DNA of 64,000 bases from Brachyspira sp949287565 (GTDB lineage Bacteria > Spirochaetota > Brachyspiria > Brachyspirales > Brachyspiraceae), in NCBI RefSeq assembly GCF_036997615.1, contig NZ_JAWLQA010000012.1; one strand, 5' to 3'. Of the stretch, positions 20,548 to 29,537 are shown in pieces. The position numbers and the translations under genes are program-made. How positions within the stretch are numbered: position 1 is the stretch's first letter; each line of letters begins with the position of its first letter. Below the pieces are notes generated by a model. The model had not been told where the DNA came from. It ran no database searches and was given only the letters and a program-made list of their open reading frames with translations.

Positions 20548-21288
20548 TTGGAAAACATTATAGATATAATCAATAAAGCACAATTAAAAACAATAGATAA
20601 AGACACATTTTTGTCAATAGCGTCAATGTGTTCTTTCATTCCAAAATCTATAACAGAAAATAATATTTGGAAGAAATTACCTTTATCTGCTAAAGAAGTA
20701 TACAGAACTTTAGTAGCTAATTATGATTATGAGCTTGGAATAGCTAAAACAACTCATTCTCAAATATTAAATGAGGCTGGTATAGGCGGAAATGCTACTA
20801 TAGTAAAATCATTAGATACTTTAGAAGAAAAAGGTTTTATTACTAGAGTAGAATCTAAGGCAAAAAGTCATCATTATCTTATGCCTTATCAAGAAAAGTT
20901 CTATGCTACTATATGTAATTTTGAAGCTAGAGATTTTTCTATACTCTATACTGTAAATAAAAAAATTAAAAAAGATACACAAATTAAACAAGTTACTAAT
21001 AAACTTTTCTTCAAAGTTTGTTATAATTTAAGTTGTTTAGGTATAGATGAGCCTCAAAAATTGATAGATAAGTATTCTTCTGATGGAAATCAGCTTAGAA
21101 TAATTCTTTCTATGTGTAATTATGTTTATATAGCAAAAGAAAAAAATCTAAATAAAGATATAAATTTAAATAAATATCTTATAGATTCTTTAAAAAGAGG
21201 CAATATAACTGAAAACATATTCGATGAAAAGACAATGAATACTATAAAAAGTATATTAATAAACAGAAAACAAAATATAACAGAGTGA
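20548..21288 (+). CDS. Winged-helix DNA-binding-like protein, unknown role
   Basis: This 246-residue protein is read from a TTG start that has GGAG 8 bases upstream; no ATG fits. Residues about 43-112 look like a winged helix (LSAKEVYRTLVANY, THSQILNEAGIGGNATIVKSLDTLEEKGFITRVESK), similar to the N-terminal wHTH of replication-initiator or MarR-like proteins. The C-terminal half is helical with no recognised motif. Four bases separate it from the next gene, so the two are translationally linked. A DNA-binding function is likely; whether it regulates its partner gene is open. Confidence 0.6.
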   Translation: MENIIDIINKAQLKTIDKDTFLSIASMCSFIPKSITENNIWKKLPLSAKEVYRTLVANYDYELGIAKTTHSQILNEAGIGGNATIVKSLDTLEEKGFITRVESKAKSHHYLMPYQEKFYATICNFEARDFSILYTVNKKIKKDTQIKQVTNKLFFKVCYNLSCLGIDEPQKLIDKYSSDGNQLRIILSMCNYVYIAKEKNLNKDINLNKYLIDSLKRGNITENIFDEKTMNTIKSILINRKQNITE

Positions 21289-21292
21289 AAAT

Positions 21293-23770
21293 ATGGCAAC
21301 AAAAAAAACTACAACAAACAAAAAAGAAGAAGCTAAAGAAACAAAAAAAGCTGCAACTGAAAAAACTACTAACAAAAAAGAAGAGCCTGTAAAGAAAACT
21401 ACAGCTAAAAAAACTGCTGAAAAAGCTGAAAAGAAAGAAGAACCTGTAAAGAAAACTGCAGCTAAAAAGACTGTTGAAAAGGCTGAAAAAAAAGAAGAGC
21501 CTGTAAAAAAAACTATAGAAAAAGTTGAAAAAACTGAAAAAAAGGAAGAACCTGAAAAAAAACTTCCTGAAACTTCTATAGCAGAAGAAAAAACAGCAGA
21601 GATAAAAGAAACTAAAGAAATAAAAGAAACTAAAACTGAAACAAAGCCATTAACTTCCATTCTGAAAAAAAATGATGAAGAAAAAAGAGATTTAAAAGAT
21701 ATAATCAAAGAAGCTACATCTGAAATAAAAACTGCAGATAGAAAAATTGTTCTTAAAACTTCAACTCCAGTTAGAAAACTTGAGTCAATTAAAACAGAAA
21801 ATACTGAAACTAAAACTGAAAGAGAGTCTATAACTCTTCTTAAAGAGGCTATAAAGGCTAAATCTAAGAATGTATCAAGACCTGTGAGCGTGAAAAAGCG
21901 TATAGCTATAGTAGATGTAGATGATGATGATAATTTAGATAATACTAGAAATACTACAGAAGAAATAAATACTTCTAAACCTGTTATAAGCAGTGTATTT
22001 GCTGCACATAATATAAAAACAGAAGAGCCTGAAAAAGCAGAAGAAAAAAATGAACAAATAGAAGATACTACTACTGCTGCAGAAACAAATACTGAAACTA
22101 TAGCATCATCAGCAATAGTTCATAATAATACTTCATCTCCTTACTCTTTTGAAACATTTGAATCTTCTAATAGAGAACAAGAAGAAGAAAAAATTGAAGA
22201 AACTGAAAAGGCAGAAGAAAATAATTATGATCAAAATGAAAATACTGAAGCAATATCTGAAGAAGAAGATAAAGCTAGTGAAAAAAGTGAAGAAATAGAA
22301 ACTAAAGAAGAATTAGTTGAAGAAGAAAAAGAAACAGTAGTAGAAGAAACTAAAGAATTTGATGTAATTGCAGAAGAGAAAACTGAAGCAGATACTGATG
22401 AAGTTGAAAAAATTGAAGAAACAGTGAAAGAGGAAACTGTAAAAGTAGAGGAAAAAGCTACATACAGTAAAAGCGATATATTTAAAAGACCTGTTGTTAT
22501 ACCTACTGATGATGATCATATTCAAAAATCTAAATTCAATCAGGAAGAAATTGATACTGCTATAAAATCTGCTCCTATAGTAGATGAAAATACTTCTGTA
22601 GAAAATTATAAAGATTATTCTTCTTCACCATCAGAAACAAAAATAGAAGAATTAAAAGAAACTATTAACGAAAAAATTCAGGAATTAAAAGATAAAGAAA
22701 TAAAAATCATAGAAACAGAAGATGAATTGAAAACTTCTTCTTTACCTGAAATTGAGAAGAAACCAGCTGAACCTTATGTGGCTCCTGATCATTCTATAAG
22801 TGAAAATAAAAAATCTAATAAAATTGTACCTATAGTGGGAATTATAATTATAATATTAGGATTATCATTTTTAGGTGTACAGTTCTTCTCAGGAAAAAAT
22901 AATGAAATAGATGATAATTTCTATGAGGAAGTTACAAATAATAATACATTAAATACTAATGATTTATTAACAAACAATGTTATATCCGTTACTAACAATA
23001 TAAATACTAATATTAATAGACAACAAACTAATAATATAAAAACTAACAATGTGGTAAATACTAATGCTACTAGACCGCAAACTAATAATGCAGTAAATAC
23101 TCAAACTAACACTACTAGACCGCAAACTAATAATGCAGTAAATACTCAAACTAACACTACTAGACCGCAAACTAACAATGCGGTAAATACTCAGACTAAT
23201 ACTACTAGACCACAAACTAACAATACAGTAAACACTCAAACTAACACTGCTAGACCTCAAACTAACAATGCGGTAAACACTCAGACTAATACTGCTAGAC
23301 CGCAAACTAACAATACAGTAAATACTCAGACTAATACTGCAACACCACCTACTCCTCCAAAAGAGCCTGAAATAACACCGCCTACTCCTCCAACACCTCC
23401 ACCTAATCCTCCAACAGCAAATACAAATGCTGCTGCTAATAATACTCAAGCAAATAATACAGATACTTATAAAACAAAATGGACTGATACATTATCATCA
23501 ATAGCAACAGCAGAGCTTGGAGACAGCAGAAGATGGCCTTCAATAGCAGTACTTAATGAAAATGTAATAAAAAATAATCCTGACAGTATAGTATTCAATA
23601 TAGATATAAAAATCCCTAATGGGGGAAAAAAAAAAATTGAAGATATGAATGATTCAGAAAAGAGAGCTTTGTATAATGATTATATGAAAGTATCAGAAAT
23701 GTACTTAAAAATGGGTAAACAAAACCTAGCTAATTCAATAAAATCACAAGCTAATTCTATACTGAAATAA
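21293..23770 (+). CDS. Lys/Glu-rich membrane protein with Thr/Asn repeats and LysM domain
   Basis: This 825-residue protein has three parts. Residues 1 to about 505 are highly charged, rich in Lys, Glu and Thr, with short EKKEEPVKKT repeats near the N-terminus and no fold that I recognise. A single membrane helix follows (IVPIVGIIIIILGLSFLGV, about 511-529). The extracytoplasmic part has a Thr/Asn/Gln/Pro region with six copies of a 15-residue repeat, a Pro-rich stretch, and a LysM-type domain near the C-terminus (DTLSSIATAELGDSRRWPSIAVLNE...NPDSI). LysM binds peptidoglycan, so the protein probably links the cytoplasmic side to the cell wall. It follows the winged-helix gene by 4 bases. Confidence 0.75.
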   Translation: MATKKTTTNKKEEAKETKKAATEKTTNKKEEPVKKTTAKKTAEKAEKKEEPVKKTAAKKTVEKAEKKEEPVKKTIEKVEKTEKKEEPEKKLPETSIAEEKTAEIKETKEIKETKTETKPLTSILKKNDEEKRDLKDIIKEATSEIKTADRKIVLKTSTPVRKLESIKTENTETKTERESITLLKEAIKAKSKNVSRPVSVKKRIAIVDVDDDDNLDNTRNTTEEINTSKPVISSVFAAHNIKTEEPEKAEEKNEQIEDTTTAAETNTETIASSAIVHNNTSSPYSFETFESSNREQEEEKIEETEKAEENNYDQNENTEAISEEEDKASEKSEEIETKEELVEEEKETVVEETKEFDVIAEEKTEADTDEVEKIEETVKEETVKVEEKATYSKSDIFKRPVVIPTDDDHIQKSKFNQEEIDTAIKSAPIVDENTSVENYKDYSSSPSETKIEELKETINEKIQELKDKEIKIIETEDELKTSSLPEIEKKPAEPYVAPDHSISENKKSNKIVPIVGIIIIILGLSFLGVQFFSGKNNEIDDNFYEEVTNNNTLNTNDLLTNNVISVTNNINTNINRQQTNNIKTNNVVNTNATRPQTNNAVNTQTNTTRPQTNNAVNTQTNTTRPQTNNAVNTQTNTTRPQTNNTVNTQTNTARPQTNNAVNTQTNTARPQTNNTVNTQTNTATPPTPPKEPEITPPTPPTPPPNPPTANTNAAANNTQANNTDTYKTKWTDTLSSIATAELGDSRRWPSIAVLNENVIKNNPDSIVFNIDIKIPNGGKKKIEDMNDSEKRALYNDYMKVSEMYLKMGKQNLANSIKSQANSILK
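23069..23338 (+). repeat. Six 45-base in-frame tandem repeats
   Basis: Six copies of a 45-base unit encode TRPQTNNAVNTQTNT or close variants (Ala/Thr changes). They lie between the membrane helix and the LysM domain of the large protein. Copy number may vary by slippage or recombination without changing frame. Confidence 0.9.
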
Positions 23771-23790
23771 TCTAATAAAAAATCAATAAA

Positions 23791-24168
23791 ATGAAAAAAT
23801 CTAGCAAATCAAATAAAAATTCTATATTAACATTTTCATGCACTGGATGCGGTATATGCTGCAAAGAAAAAGGATATGTATTTTTTAATGATGATGATAT
23901 AAAAAGAGCGTCTAAATTATTAGAAATATCACCTTTGGTTTTTATCAATAAATACTTGGAATATGAAGAAGGATATGGTTATTATATAAAAGTAACTGAC
24001 GATAAAGCCTGTACATTCTTGGACGAAAATAACAGATGTACCATTAATAGTGCAAAACCTAATCAATGTGCAACTTTCCCATATTGGAAGGAATATATGG
24101 ACAAAAACGGCAATTTAATATCCGGAAAATTTAAAAGAGCCTGCCCTGGTGTCAAAATAAAAAAATAA
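23791..24168 (+). CDS. YkgJ-family cysteine cluster protein
   Basis: This 125-residue protein contains CTGCGICC near the N-terminus and later Cys residues in CTFLDENNRCTI, QCATFPYW and ACPG, the pattern of the YkgJ/UPF0153 zinc- or iron-binding cluster family. The function is not established. It starts 20 bases after the LysM gene with no clear ribosome site, so it probably belongs to the same operon. Confidence 0.8.
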   Translation: MKKSSKSNKNSILTFSCTGCGICCKEKGYVFFNDDDIKRASKLLEISPLVFINKYLEYEEGYGYYIKVTDDKACTFLDENNRCTINSAKPNQCATFPYWKEYMDKNGNLISGKFKRACPGVKIKK

Positions 24169-24254
24169 TTTTTTGATATTTATTTTTTTTCGAATATATT
24201 ATATAATACAATCCGAAAGTATTATGTAATTTTTGTTTGAGGTAATTTTTTATA

Positions 24255-25706
24255 ATGAATGATTTGATTGAAAAATACGAAATTCTAACAGTAAAAGAGC
24301 TGAAAACCATAAAAGATCAGTTAATAGCTCATAATATACCATTATTTAGATTGGATAAAGAAAGAAAAGTTATAGTATTTCCAACAGAACAATTAGGTTT
24401 AATAACTGATAATGAAAAATACAGTAATCTAAAAATATATATACCTAAAAATTTTTCTATGTTCATAGAAGAATTTAAATCTATTACTCAAACAAATAAT
24501 TCAGATAATACTTCAGATGAATCTGCTCCTTATGTATTTAGGACACCTAAAGAGTCAGAAAAAGAGATGGGTAAAAGAATATCCGAAATCTCTAAAATGA
24601 CATATAAGGAAAAAGTTAATACAATAAAAAATTATGATGAAAAATTAAAAGAAATTACTGTAGATAAAGAAACAGGAATCAATAAAAATACAGCACAGCA
24701 AATCGTAAATGTAGGTAATGATGTAGGACTTATAGCTAAAGTTACTATGTTTGAAAGTATTCAAAAGATTAAAGGTGAAGAAATCACTCAGGAACAGGCT
24801 AAAGAAGAAAATCAGGAAATAACTGAAACTACTACAAATTTGGTTACTACTATAGTTGATATGCTTGCCGCTAATGCTGAAACACAAAAAGTATTTGATG
24901 AGCTTAGAAATTATTCTGACGGCGGTGTAATGTCACATTCCAACAGAGTATTCATTTCTTATGTGAATTTCATGGTGTTCTATAACAATTTGATAAACAG
25001 AAGACATTTAGTACATAAAATAAGAACTTCATATACAAGTAAATACAAAAAATTCTATGAACAAGTTGAAAATATGTTTAATAAAGATGGTGTACATAAG
25101 AATTTAGCTACTGTAGAAGATTGTATAGATAAAGGTATTAAAATCATAGAAGAAAGAGAAATGAATCTTTATTCCGTAGGAGCTTTACTTCATGATATAG
25201 GAAAAGTTAAAGACTTAGATTATTTTGAAGGAGCCAATGGAAGAGATTATGAAAGAATAAAAAAACACTTGTTTAACAGCTATGCTTTAGTAAGTCAAAC
25301 TTCTGAATATCCTCTTGAAGTTATACTTACAGTGGCTTTACACCATGAATATTATGGATTAGGATACGGTCCTTATGAACATTTACATGCTTTGAAATTA
25401 AAGAAATATCCTAATTTCCAAATACAAAGAATCATGACTTATGATGCTAAAGCTATAGATGAATGTGAGGCTTTTGCTTATTTCCCTGCTAAAATGCTTG
25501 AAATTATAGATGTGTATGATGCTTTAATAGACCCTGCTAGAAAATACAGAGGAGGAAAAACTTTCACTCCTGAAGAAGCTCTTAATATTATGAGAGAAGA
25601 TTTTATAGAAAAGCATGTTAAATTAGACCCTATATTATACGATGTATTTGTAGAATTTTTAAGCAACTCCATAGAACAGGATTTAATGTCCTGCAAATTA
25701 ATATAA
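24255..25706 (+). CDS. HD-domain (HD-GYP-like) phosphohydrolase
   Basis: This is a 483-residue cytoplasmic protein. The C-terminal half has the metal-binding HD signature LLHDIGKVKDL (about 312-322), then HLFNSYALVSQ, VALHHEYYGLGYG and IIDVYDALIDPARKYRGGKTFTPEEAL, close to the HD-GYP pattern of cyclic-di-GMP phosphodiesterases, although the exact GYP triad is altered. The N-terminal half has no recognisable sensor domain. GAGG lies upstream of the ATG. A nucleotide-second-messenger role is likely but the substrate is unproven. Confidence 0.75.
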   Translation: MNDLIEKYEILTVKELKTIKDQLIAHNIPLFRLDKERKVIVFPTEQLGLITDNEKYSNLKIYIPKNFSMFIEEFKSITQTNNSDNTSDESAPYVFRTPKESEKEMGKRISEISKMTYKEKVNTIKNYDEKLKEITVDKETGINKNTAQQIVNVGNDVGLIAKVTMFESIQKIKGEEITQEQAKEENQEITETTTNLVTTIVDMLAANAETQKVFDELRNYSDGGVMSHSNRVFISYVNFMVFYNNLINRRHLVHKIRTSYTSKYKKFYEQVENMFNKDGVHKNLATVEDCIDKGIKIIEEREMNLYSVGALLHDIGKVKDLDYFEGANGRDYERIKKHLFNSYALVSQTSEYPLEVILTVALHHEYYGLGYGPYEHLHALKLKKYPNFQIQRIMTYDAKAIDECEAFAYFPAKMLEIIDVYDALIDPARKYRGGKTFTPEEALNIMREDFIEKHVKLDPILYDVFVEFLSNSIEQDLMSCKLI

Positions 25707-25733
25707 GAAATTTTTATTATAATTAATAATATA

Positions 25734-25776
25734 AGCCAATCAAAAGCATATTATATACTGCTATGATTGGCTTTAT
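25734..25776 (+). terminator. Hairpin terminator
   Basis: AGCCAATCA (25734-25742) pairs with TGATTGGCT (25764-25772) followed by TTATTATT. It lies between the convergent HD-domain gene and the exported-protein gene. Confidence 0.7.
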
Positions 25777-25785
25777 TATTTACCA

Positions 25786-26406
25786 TTAATAACCGTTATT
25801 ATTATTTGTACCTTGTATTTCTTCTAAAGCATCAATACCATCTTTAAATGCTCTAAATATTTCCTGCCAATTACTTGTAGATAATATAGATATTCCTATA
25901 TCTTCATAATCTTCTTCACCGAATTGATTTATAAAATTAAATCTTATATTTGATATTGATTTATTAGCAAAACTTTCAAACTCATTATCCTGATTGAATT
26001 TATATCTCACCTCAACATCATAGTAATTTATATCACCCATTAAATATGGATTATATATAACCTTTTGTATATTAGTAAGTTCAATTGTACTTCCATCATC
26101 AAACGTGAATGTTATAGGCGTACCATTATTCACCTGTAATTGACTAGGATATTTATACCTAAATTCTAATGTAAGAGTTCTGCCTGCCCTTTTATAAAAT
26201 CTAAATCTATTATCCCTCAAATATTTATATGTTTCCTTCCAAGATGTATATATATTCATTTTGGAAGTGAGTTTATCTCTCTCTGTAAAAAACAATCTGC
26301 TCTTTAAAGCATTAGTTGGATTATCATCTAGATTATCCTGAGAATACAGAAAAGAAGAACTCAATGATATAATAAAAAATGAAATTAATAATATATATCT
26401 ATTCAT
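25786..26406 (-). CDS. Exported protein of unknown function
   Basis: This 206-residue protein has a signal peptide (cleavage probably near SFLYSQ). The mature part is rich in aromatic and Asn/Asp residues with alternating beta-strand-like segments (GRTLTLEFRYKYPSQLQV, ITFTFDDGSTIELTNI, YYDVEVRYKFNQ). I do not recognise a family. AAGGAAA precedes the ATG. A periplasmic or surface location is likely. Confidence 0.7.
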   Translation of the reverse strand: MNRYILLISFFIISLSSSFLYSQDNLDDNPTNALKSRLFFTERDKLTSKMNIYTSWKETYKYLRDNRFRFYKRAGRTLTLEFRYKYPSQLQVNNGTPITFTFDDGSTIELTNIQKVIYNPYLMGDINYYDVEVRYKFNQDNEFESFANKSISNIRFNFINQFGEEDYEDIGISILSTSNWQEIFRAFKDGIDALEEIQGTNNNNGY

Positions 26407-26496
26407 TTTAATTTCCTTAAATAGTTTATACTGTTAATAAATACGGAATTTAAAACTTAAAATTAAATATAAGACTTGTTTTTTTATAAAATTTTA

Positions 26497-26524
26497 TTGA
26501 CAATCATATCATATTTGTTAGAAT
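26497..26524 (+). promoter_or_regulatory. Sigma70-type promoter
   Basis: TTGACA (26497-26502) and TAGAAT (26519-26524) are separated by 16 bases, about 42 bases before the HMA-domain gene. Confidence 0.65.
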
Positions 26525-26565
26525 AGTATAACATTTTTTAATACTTATAAAACTTTGGAGATATA

Positions 26566-26934
26566 ATGGAAAGCATAATAATACTATCAATCATAATTAT
26601 AATAGCTATATTTGCTGTAATAAACTATATAAAAAAGATTAAATCAGGAAACTGCTGTTCATCAGGAGGAGCATTTCAAGCAATAGAAAAAGTTAAAGTA
26701 AAAGATAAAAATAAGAATAATTATCCATATAAACAAATAATTAAAATAGGCGGAATGACTTGTACACATTGTGCCAAAATAATAGAAAATAATTTTAATA
26801 AAATTGAAGATGTATATGCAAGAGTGAGCTTTGATAATGAAGAAGCTATCATATTAACTAAAAAGCAATTAGATAATAAAGTATTTGAAGACGCTATAAA
26901 AGAATCAGGATACAGATATTATATAAAAGATTAA
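26566..26934 (+). CDS. Membrane-anchored heavy-metal-associated (HMA) protein
   Basis: This 122-residue protein has an N-terminal membrane helix (about 3-22), a short NCCSSGG segment and a C-terminal HMA domain with the metal motif GMTCTHC (about 64-70). HMA domains bind Cu(I) or similar ions in CopZ chaperones and P-type ATPases. Here the domain is tethered to the membrane and no transport ATPase is adjacent. GGAG precedes the ATG. A role in copper handling is inferred. Confidence 0.8.
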   Translation: MESIIILSIIIIIAIFAVINYIKKIKSGNCCSSGGAFQAIEKVKVKDKNKNNYPYKQIIKIGGMTCTHCAKIIENNFNKIEDVYARVSFDNEEAIILTKKQLDNKVFEDAIKESGYRYYIKD

Positions 26935-26945
26935 AAAACAAATTT

Positions 26946-27153
26946 AAGGGGCGGGTGGGCGGGCAGAATAAATCAAAAAGAAAAACCATAATGTTTTTTA
27001 AATAAGCAATAAAAAATAATTTATGTTTAGAAATTTTATTTACATGCCCCACCCTATAAATTTTCTGCTTTTATTTGAATTATAATTTTATTTAAGTTTT
27101 GAGTATTAAAAAGAAAAAGCATACCCGCCCAAGTTTTTATTAGGTTAGCATGC
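26946..27153. repeat. Palindromic intergenic repeat, core copy without CGCACG arms
   Basis: GGGGCGGGTGGGCGGGC (from 26948) faces inverted C-boxes at GCCCCACCC (about 27046) and ACCCGCCCAAG (about 27123). The spacer sequences (TTTACATGCCCCACCCT) match those of the 1719-2145 copy. The CGCACG arms are missing. Confidence 0.6.
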
Positions 27154-27177
27154 ATAATAACAATATTTTTAAATAAA

Positions 27178-27212
27178 AAAAATAGGAAGTAAAAAATTAC
27201 TCCCTATTTTTA
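27178..27212 (-). terminator. Terminator of the 756-residue exported protein gene
   Basis: On the minus strand AATAGGGAGTAA pairs with TTACTTCCTATT (one mismatch), followed by a seven-T run. Confidence 0.75.
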
Positions 27213-27239
27213 ATATTAATTATATTCTATTAATTTCTA

Positions 27240-29510
27240 TTAATTATCTTTCACTTTTTCATCTTCTTTTTTATCATCAGTACTTTTAGCTAAAGTAGGA
27301 CTTTCTTCTTGTTTAGGTCTAGCCCTTAGAGAATTAAGTAAAGTATAAGCAACTGCCACATTTTCTTCACCTGAAGAAGCAGCAACTCTAAATGCCATAA
27401 GTGAAGAATATCTGCTTCTGCCATAAGCATATCTGAATCCTACCTCAACAGTTTCTCCAGGCCCAATATCAACAGTTTCATTATCAAGCACTATAGTAGA
27501 TAAAGCCTGAGATAAATCTGTTTTAATAGTCACATCATTTTGCATTTTAGAAGTTCTATTAACTATAGTAAGAACTCCTGTTCTGTTTCTCTCATCCAAT
27601 TTAACAGTAACATTAAATGGGTTTTCTGAATATTTTTCTTCTATTCTTGAAACAATAGAAGCATTAATATTAGCCCATTCTCTTATGCCATTTCCAGAAC
27701 CTCTAAACTTAGACCATAACATTCTTGATATATCATGGAAGAATATTCCTCTTATTCTGCTGCTTCTATTAAATTTAGCTTCAGATTCATATACTCTTCT
27801 CATATATTCAAGTTCCGGTCTTAAACTTCCGTCCTGAAGTCTGTTATCTATCATATTTCCAACTAACACATTATATTCACCTGATAAATACTGAGGCCAA
27901 GCAGTAAGCATACTTACATGCTGAGGACGGCTAGCTTCATATATCATAACTGCATCATAATCTATACCAGCATCAAAGAACATATAAGGATCTTGTCCAT
28001 GCTCCTGACCATGATTCCAACCTAAAGTGAAAGCCCATAATTTCTTTCTTATTCCAGAATCTTTTATAGCTTTTATTATTAAAGCTTCTTTATGAGCTCT
28101 GAACCATCTCCATTTCATACCTATTTCTTTTCTGCCTCTATTAATAGCAAGCCAACGCATACGAGCAGCTTTACTCATAGTAGACCAATTAGAAGGCACA
28201 TAAACTCCTGTAAGCTCTACCATTTCATCAACCATCTCATATCCATCAACTTCACCTGTTCTTATGAAGTCAAGACCTAAATATGATATATTAGGATTAG
28301 AATCATATCTTTTTAATATATCTATAATATCCTGTACTCTTTTAGGATCATCCAAAGATATATGTCTGCTTTCTACAAGACTCTGAGTAGCAGAATTATA
28401 TCCTATAGAAACCTCATAGCCGCCTTTTCTAGCACCGCCGCCTGCAGCAAAATAACTCATAACATAAGCACCAAGCTCAACATTACCTTTAGCTTTACTA
28501 GAGGCAAGATTTTCTATATTTTTAATCATAGCTTTAGCCCAAGGCTCTTCCGGAGTGATTCCTGCAGTCCAACCTGTAGTCTGTCCTCCTATTGCCCAGA
28601 ACATATCGCATTTCATATATCTTATCCAATCATATATAGCATCATAAGTAGTAGGCTCACCTGTTTCTACACTAGGAATCTTTTTAGTTGTTAAATCTAT
28701 TGCATATTCTAAAGTAGCTATTTTTTTAGTTTCTTTAGCAGGAGGTGATTGTCTGCCTTTAACAGTAAAATCTTTAGTATAACCGTATACACCATTTTTA
28801 GTCTGAACTAATACTACAGCCTGATATTCCCCTAAATCTCCGCCAAATGGATGTAAATAAGTTCCTTTATACTCTGAATTTTTAACTTTAAATACATTGA
28901 TAGAATGTTTTTCATCTCCATTCATTCTAACTATTTTATCTTTTTTATATCTTACATATATACTTATATTTTTTACAACATCTTCAGTATATACAGAAGC
29001 ATTAATAACTACCGGTTCATATCTAAATACTGATATTTTTGATAAATCTATTGCTACTCTTGGAGCTTCTCTATTTCTTGCATTTTGTATAGCTAAATCT
29101 ACAGCTACACTAAGTTTATCAGCAGTTCTATCTATATTATTAGCATTGTATGCCATAGCAGGAAGTATATTAGGATTAGGCATTTCACTGCTCATCTCTT
29201 CATCACTAAGAAGCATATTTTGATTCAAATATTCTATATCAGAATCTGCACTAATCTCTTCTTCAGTATAGATATCTTCTAAATCTACTGATAAATCATA
29301 ATCATATATAGGCTTTGAAGTAACAAGAGAAAGAGAATCAGGGTTATACATATCTATTCTATGATTTTTTTCTGTTTCATCAAAAAGATAATCTGTATTA
29401 TTATCATTATAACTGACTATTGTCATTCTTTCACCTATACCGAAAGTCAATGCTACCAATGATATAGATACAAGTAATAATATTGTTGTTGCTATTATGC
29501 TTCTTTTCAT
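27240..29510 (-). CDS. Large exported protein, possibly glycoside-hydrolase-like
   Basis: This 756-residue protein has an N-terminal signal or anchor (residues 4-24), an acidic low-complexity stretch, an Ig-like segment (about 150-255) and a long central region. The central region contains WAIGGQTTGWTAG, YLGLDFIRTGEVDGYEM, WAFTLGWNHGQEHGQDPYMFFDAGIDYDAVMIYEA and IRGIFFHDISRM, which read like beta-alpha barrel strands with acidic ends, as in glycoside hydrolases. A C-terminal beta domain and a Lys/Asp tail follow. The hydrolase idea is inference; I do not recognise a named family. GGAAA precedes the ATG. The gene follows xerD by 27 bases and may share its transcript. Confidence 0.6.
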   Translation of the reverse strand: MKRSIIATTILLLVSISLVALTFGIGERMTIVSYNDNNTDYLFDETEKNHRIDMYNPDSLSLVTSKPIYDYDLSVDLEDIYTEEEISADSDIEYLNQNMLLSDEEMSSEMPNPNILPAMAYNANNIDRTADKLSVAVDLAIQNARNREAPRVAIDLSKISVFRYEPVVINASVYTEDVVKNISIYVRYKKDKIVRMNGDEKHSINVFKVKNSEYKGTYLHPFGGDLGEYQAVVLVQTKNGVYGYTKDFTVKGRQSPPAKETKKIATLEYAIDLTTKKIPSVETGEPTTYDAIYDWIRYMKCDMFWAIGGQTTGWTAGITPEEPWAKAMIKNIENLASSKAKGNVELGAYVMSYFAAGGGARKGGYEVSIGYNSATQSLVESRHISLDDPKRVQDIIDILKRYDSNPNISYLGLDFIRTGEVDGYEMVDEMVELTGVYVPSNWSTMSKAARMRWLAINRGRKEIGMKWRWFRAHKEALIIKAIKDSGIRKKLWAFTLGWNHGQEHGQDPYMFFDAGIDYDAVMIYEASRPQHVSMLTAWPQYLSGEYNVLVGNMIDNRLQDGSLRPELEYMRRVYESEAKFNRSSRIRGIFFHDISRMLWSKFRGSGNGIREWANINASIVSRIEEKYSENPFNVTVKLDERNRTGVLTIVNRTSKMQNDVTIKTDLSQALSTIVLDNETVDIGPGETVEVGFRYAYGRSRYSSLMAFRVAASSGEENVAVAYTLLNSLRARPKQEESPTLAKSTDDKKEDEKVKDN

Positions 29511-29537
29511 TTATTATTTCCAATTCGTTATATTTTA

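Noticed and set aside
21256..21708. Minus-strand frame rich in Ser/Phe/Val
   Set aside because: It is antisense to the Lys/Glu-rich repeats of the LysM protein and arises from their codon bias.
23069..23338. Regular 45-base repetition resembling a CRISPR array
   Set aside because: Units are contiguous with no unique spacers, stay in frame and encode a peptide repeat.
22967..23449. Minus-strand frame rich in Ser/Ile/Cys
   Set aside because: It is the shadow of the 45-base tandem repeats on the opposite strand.
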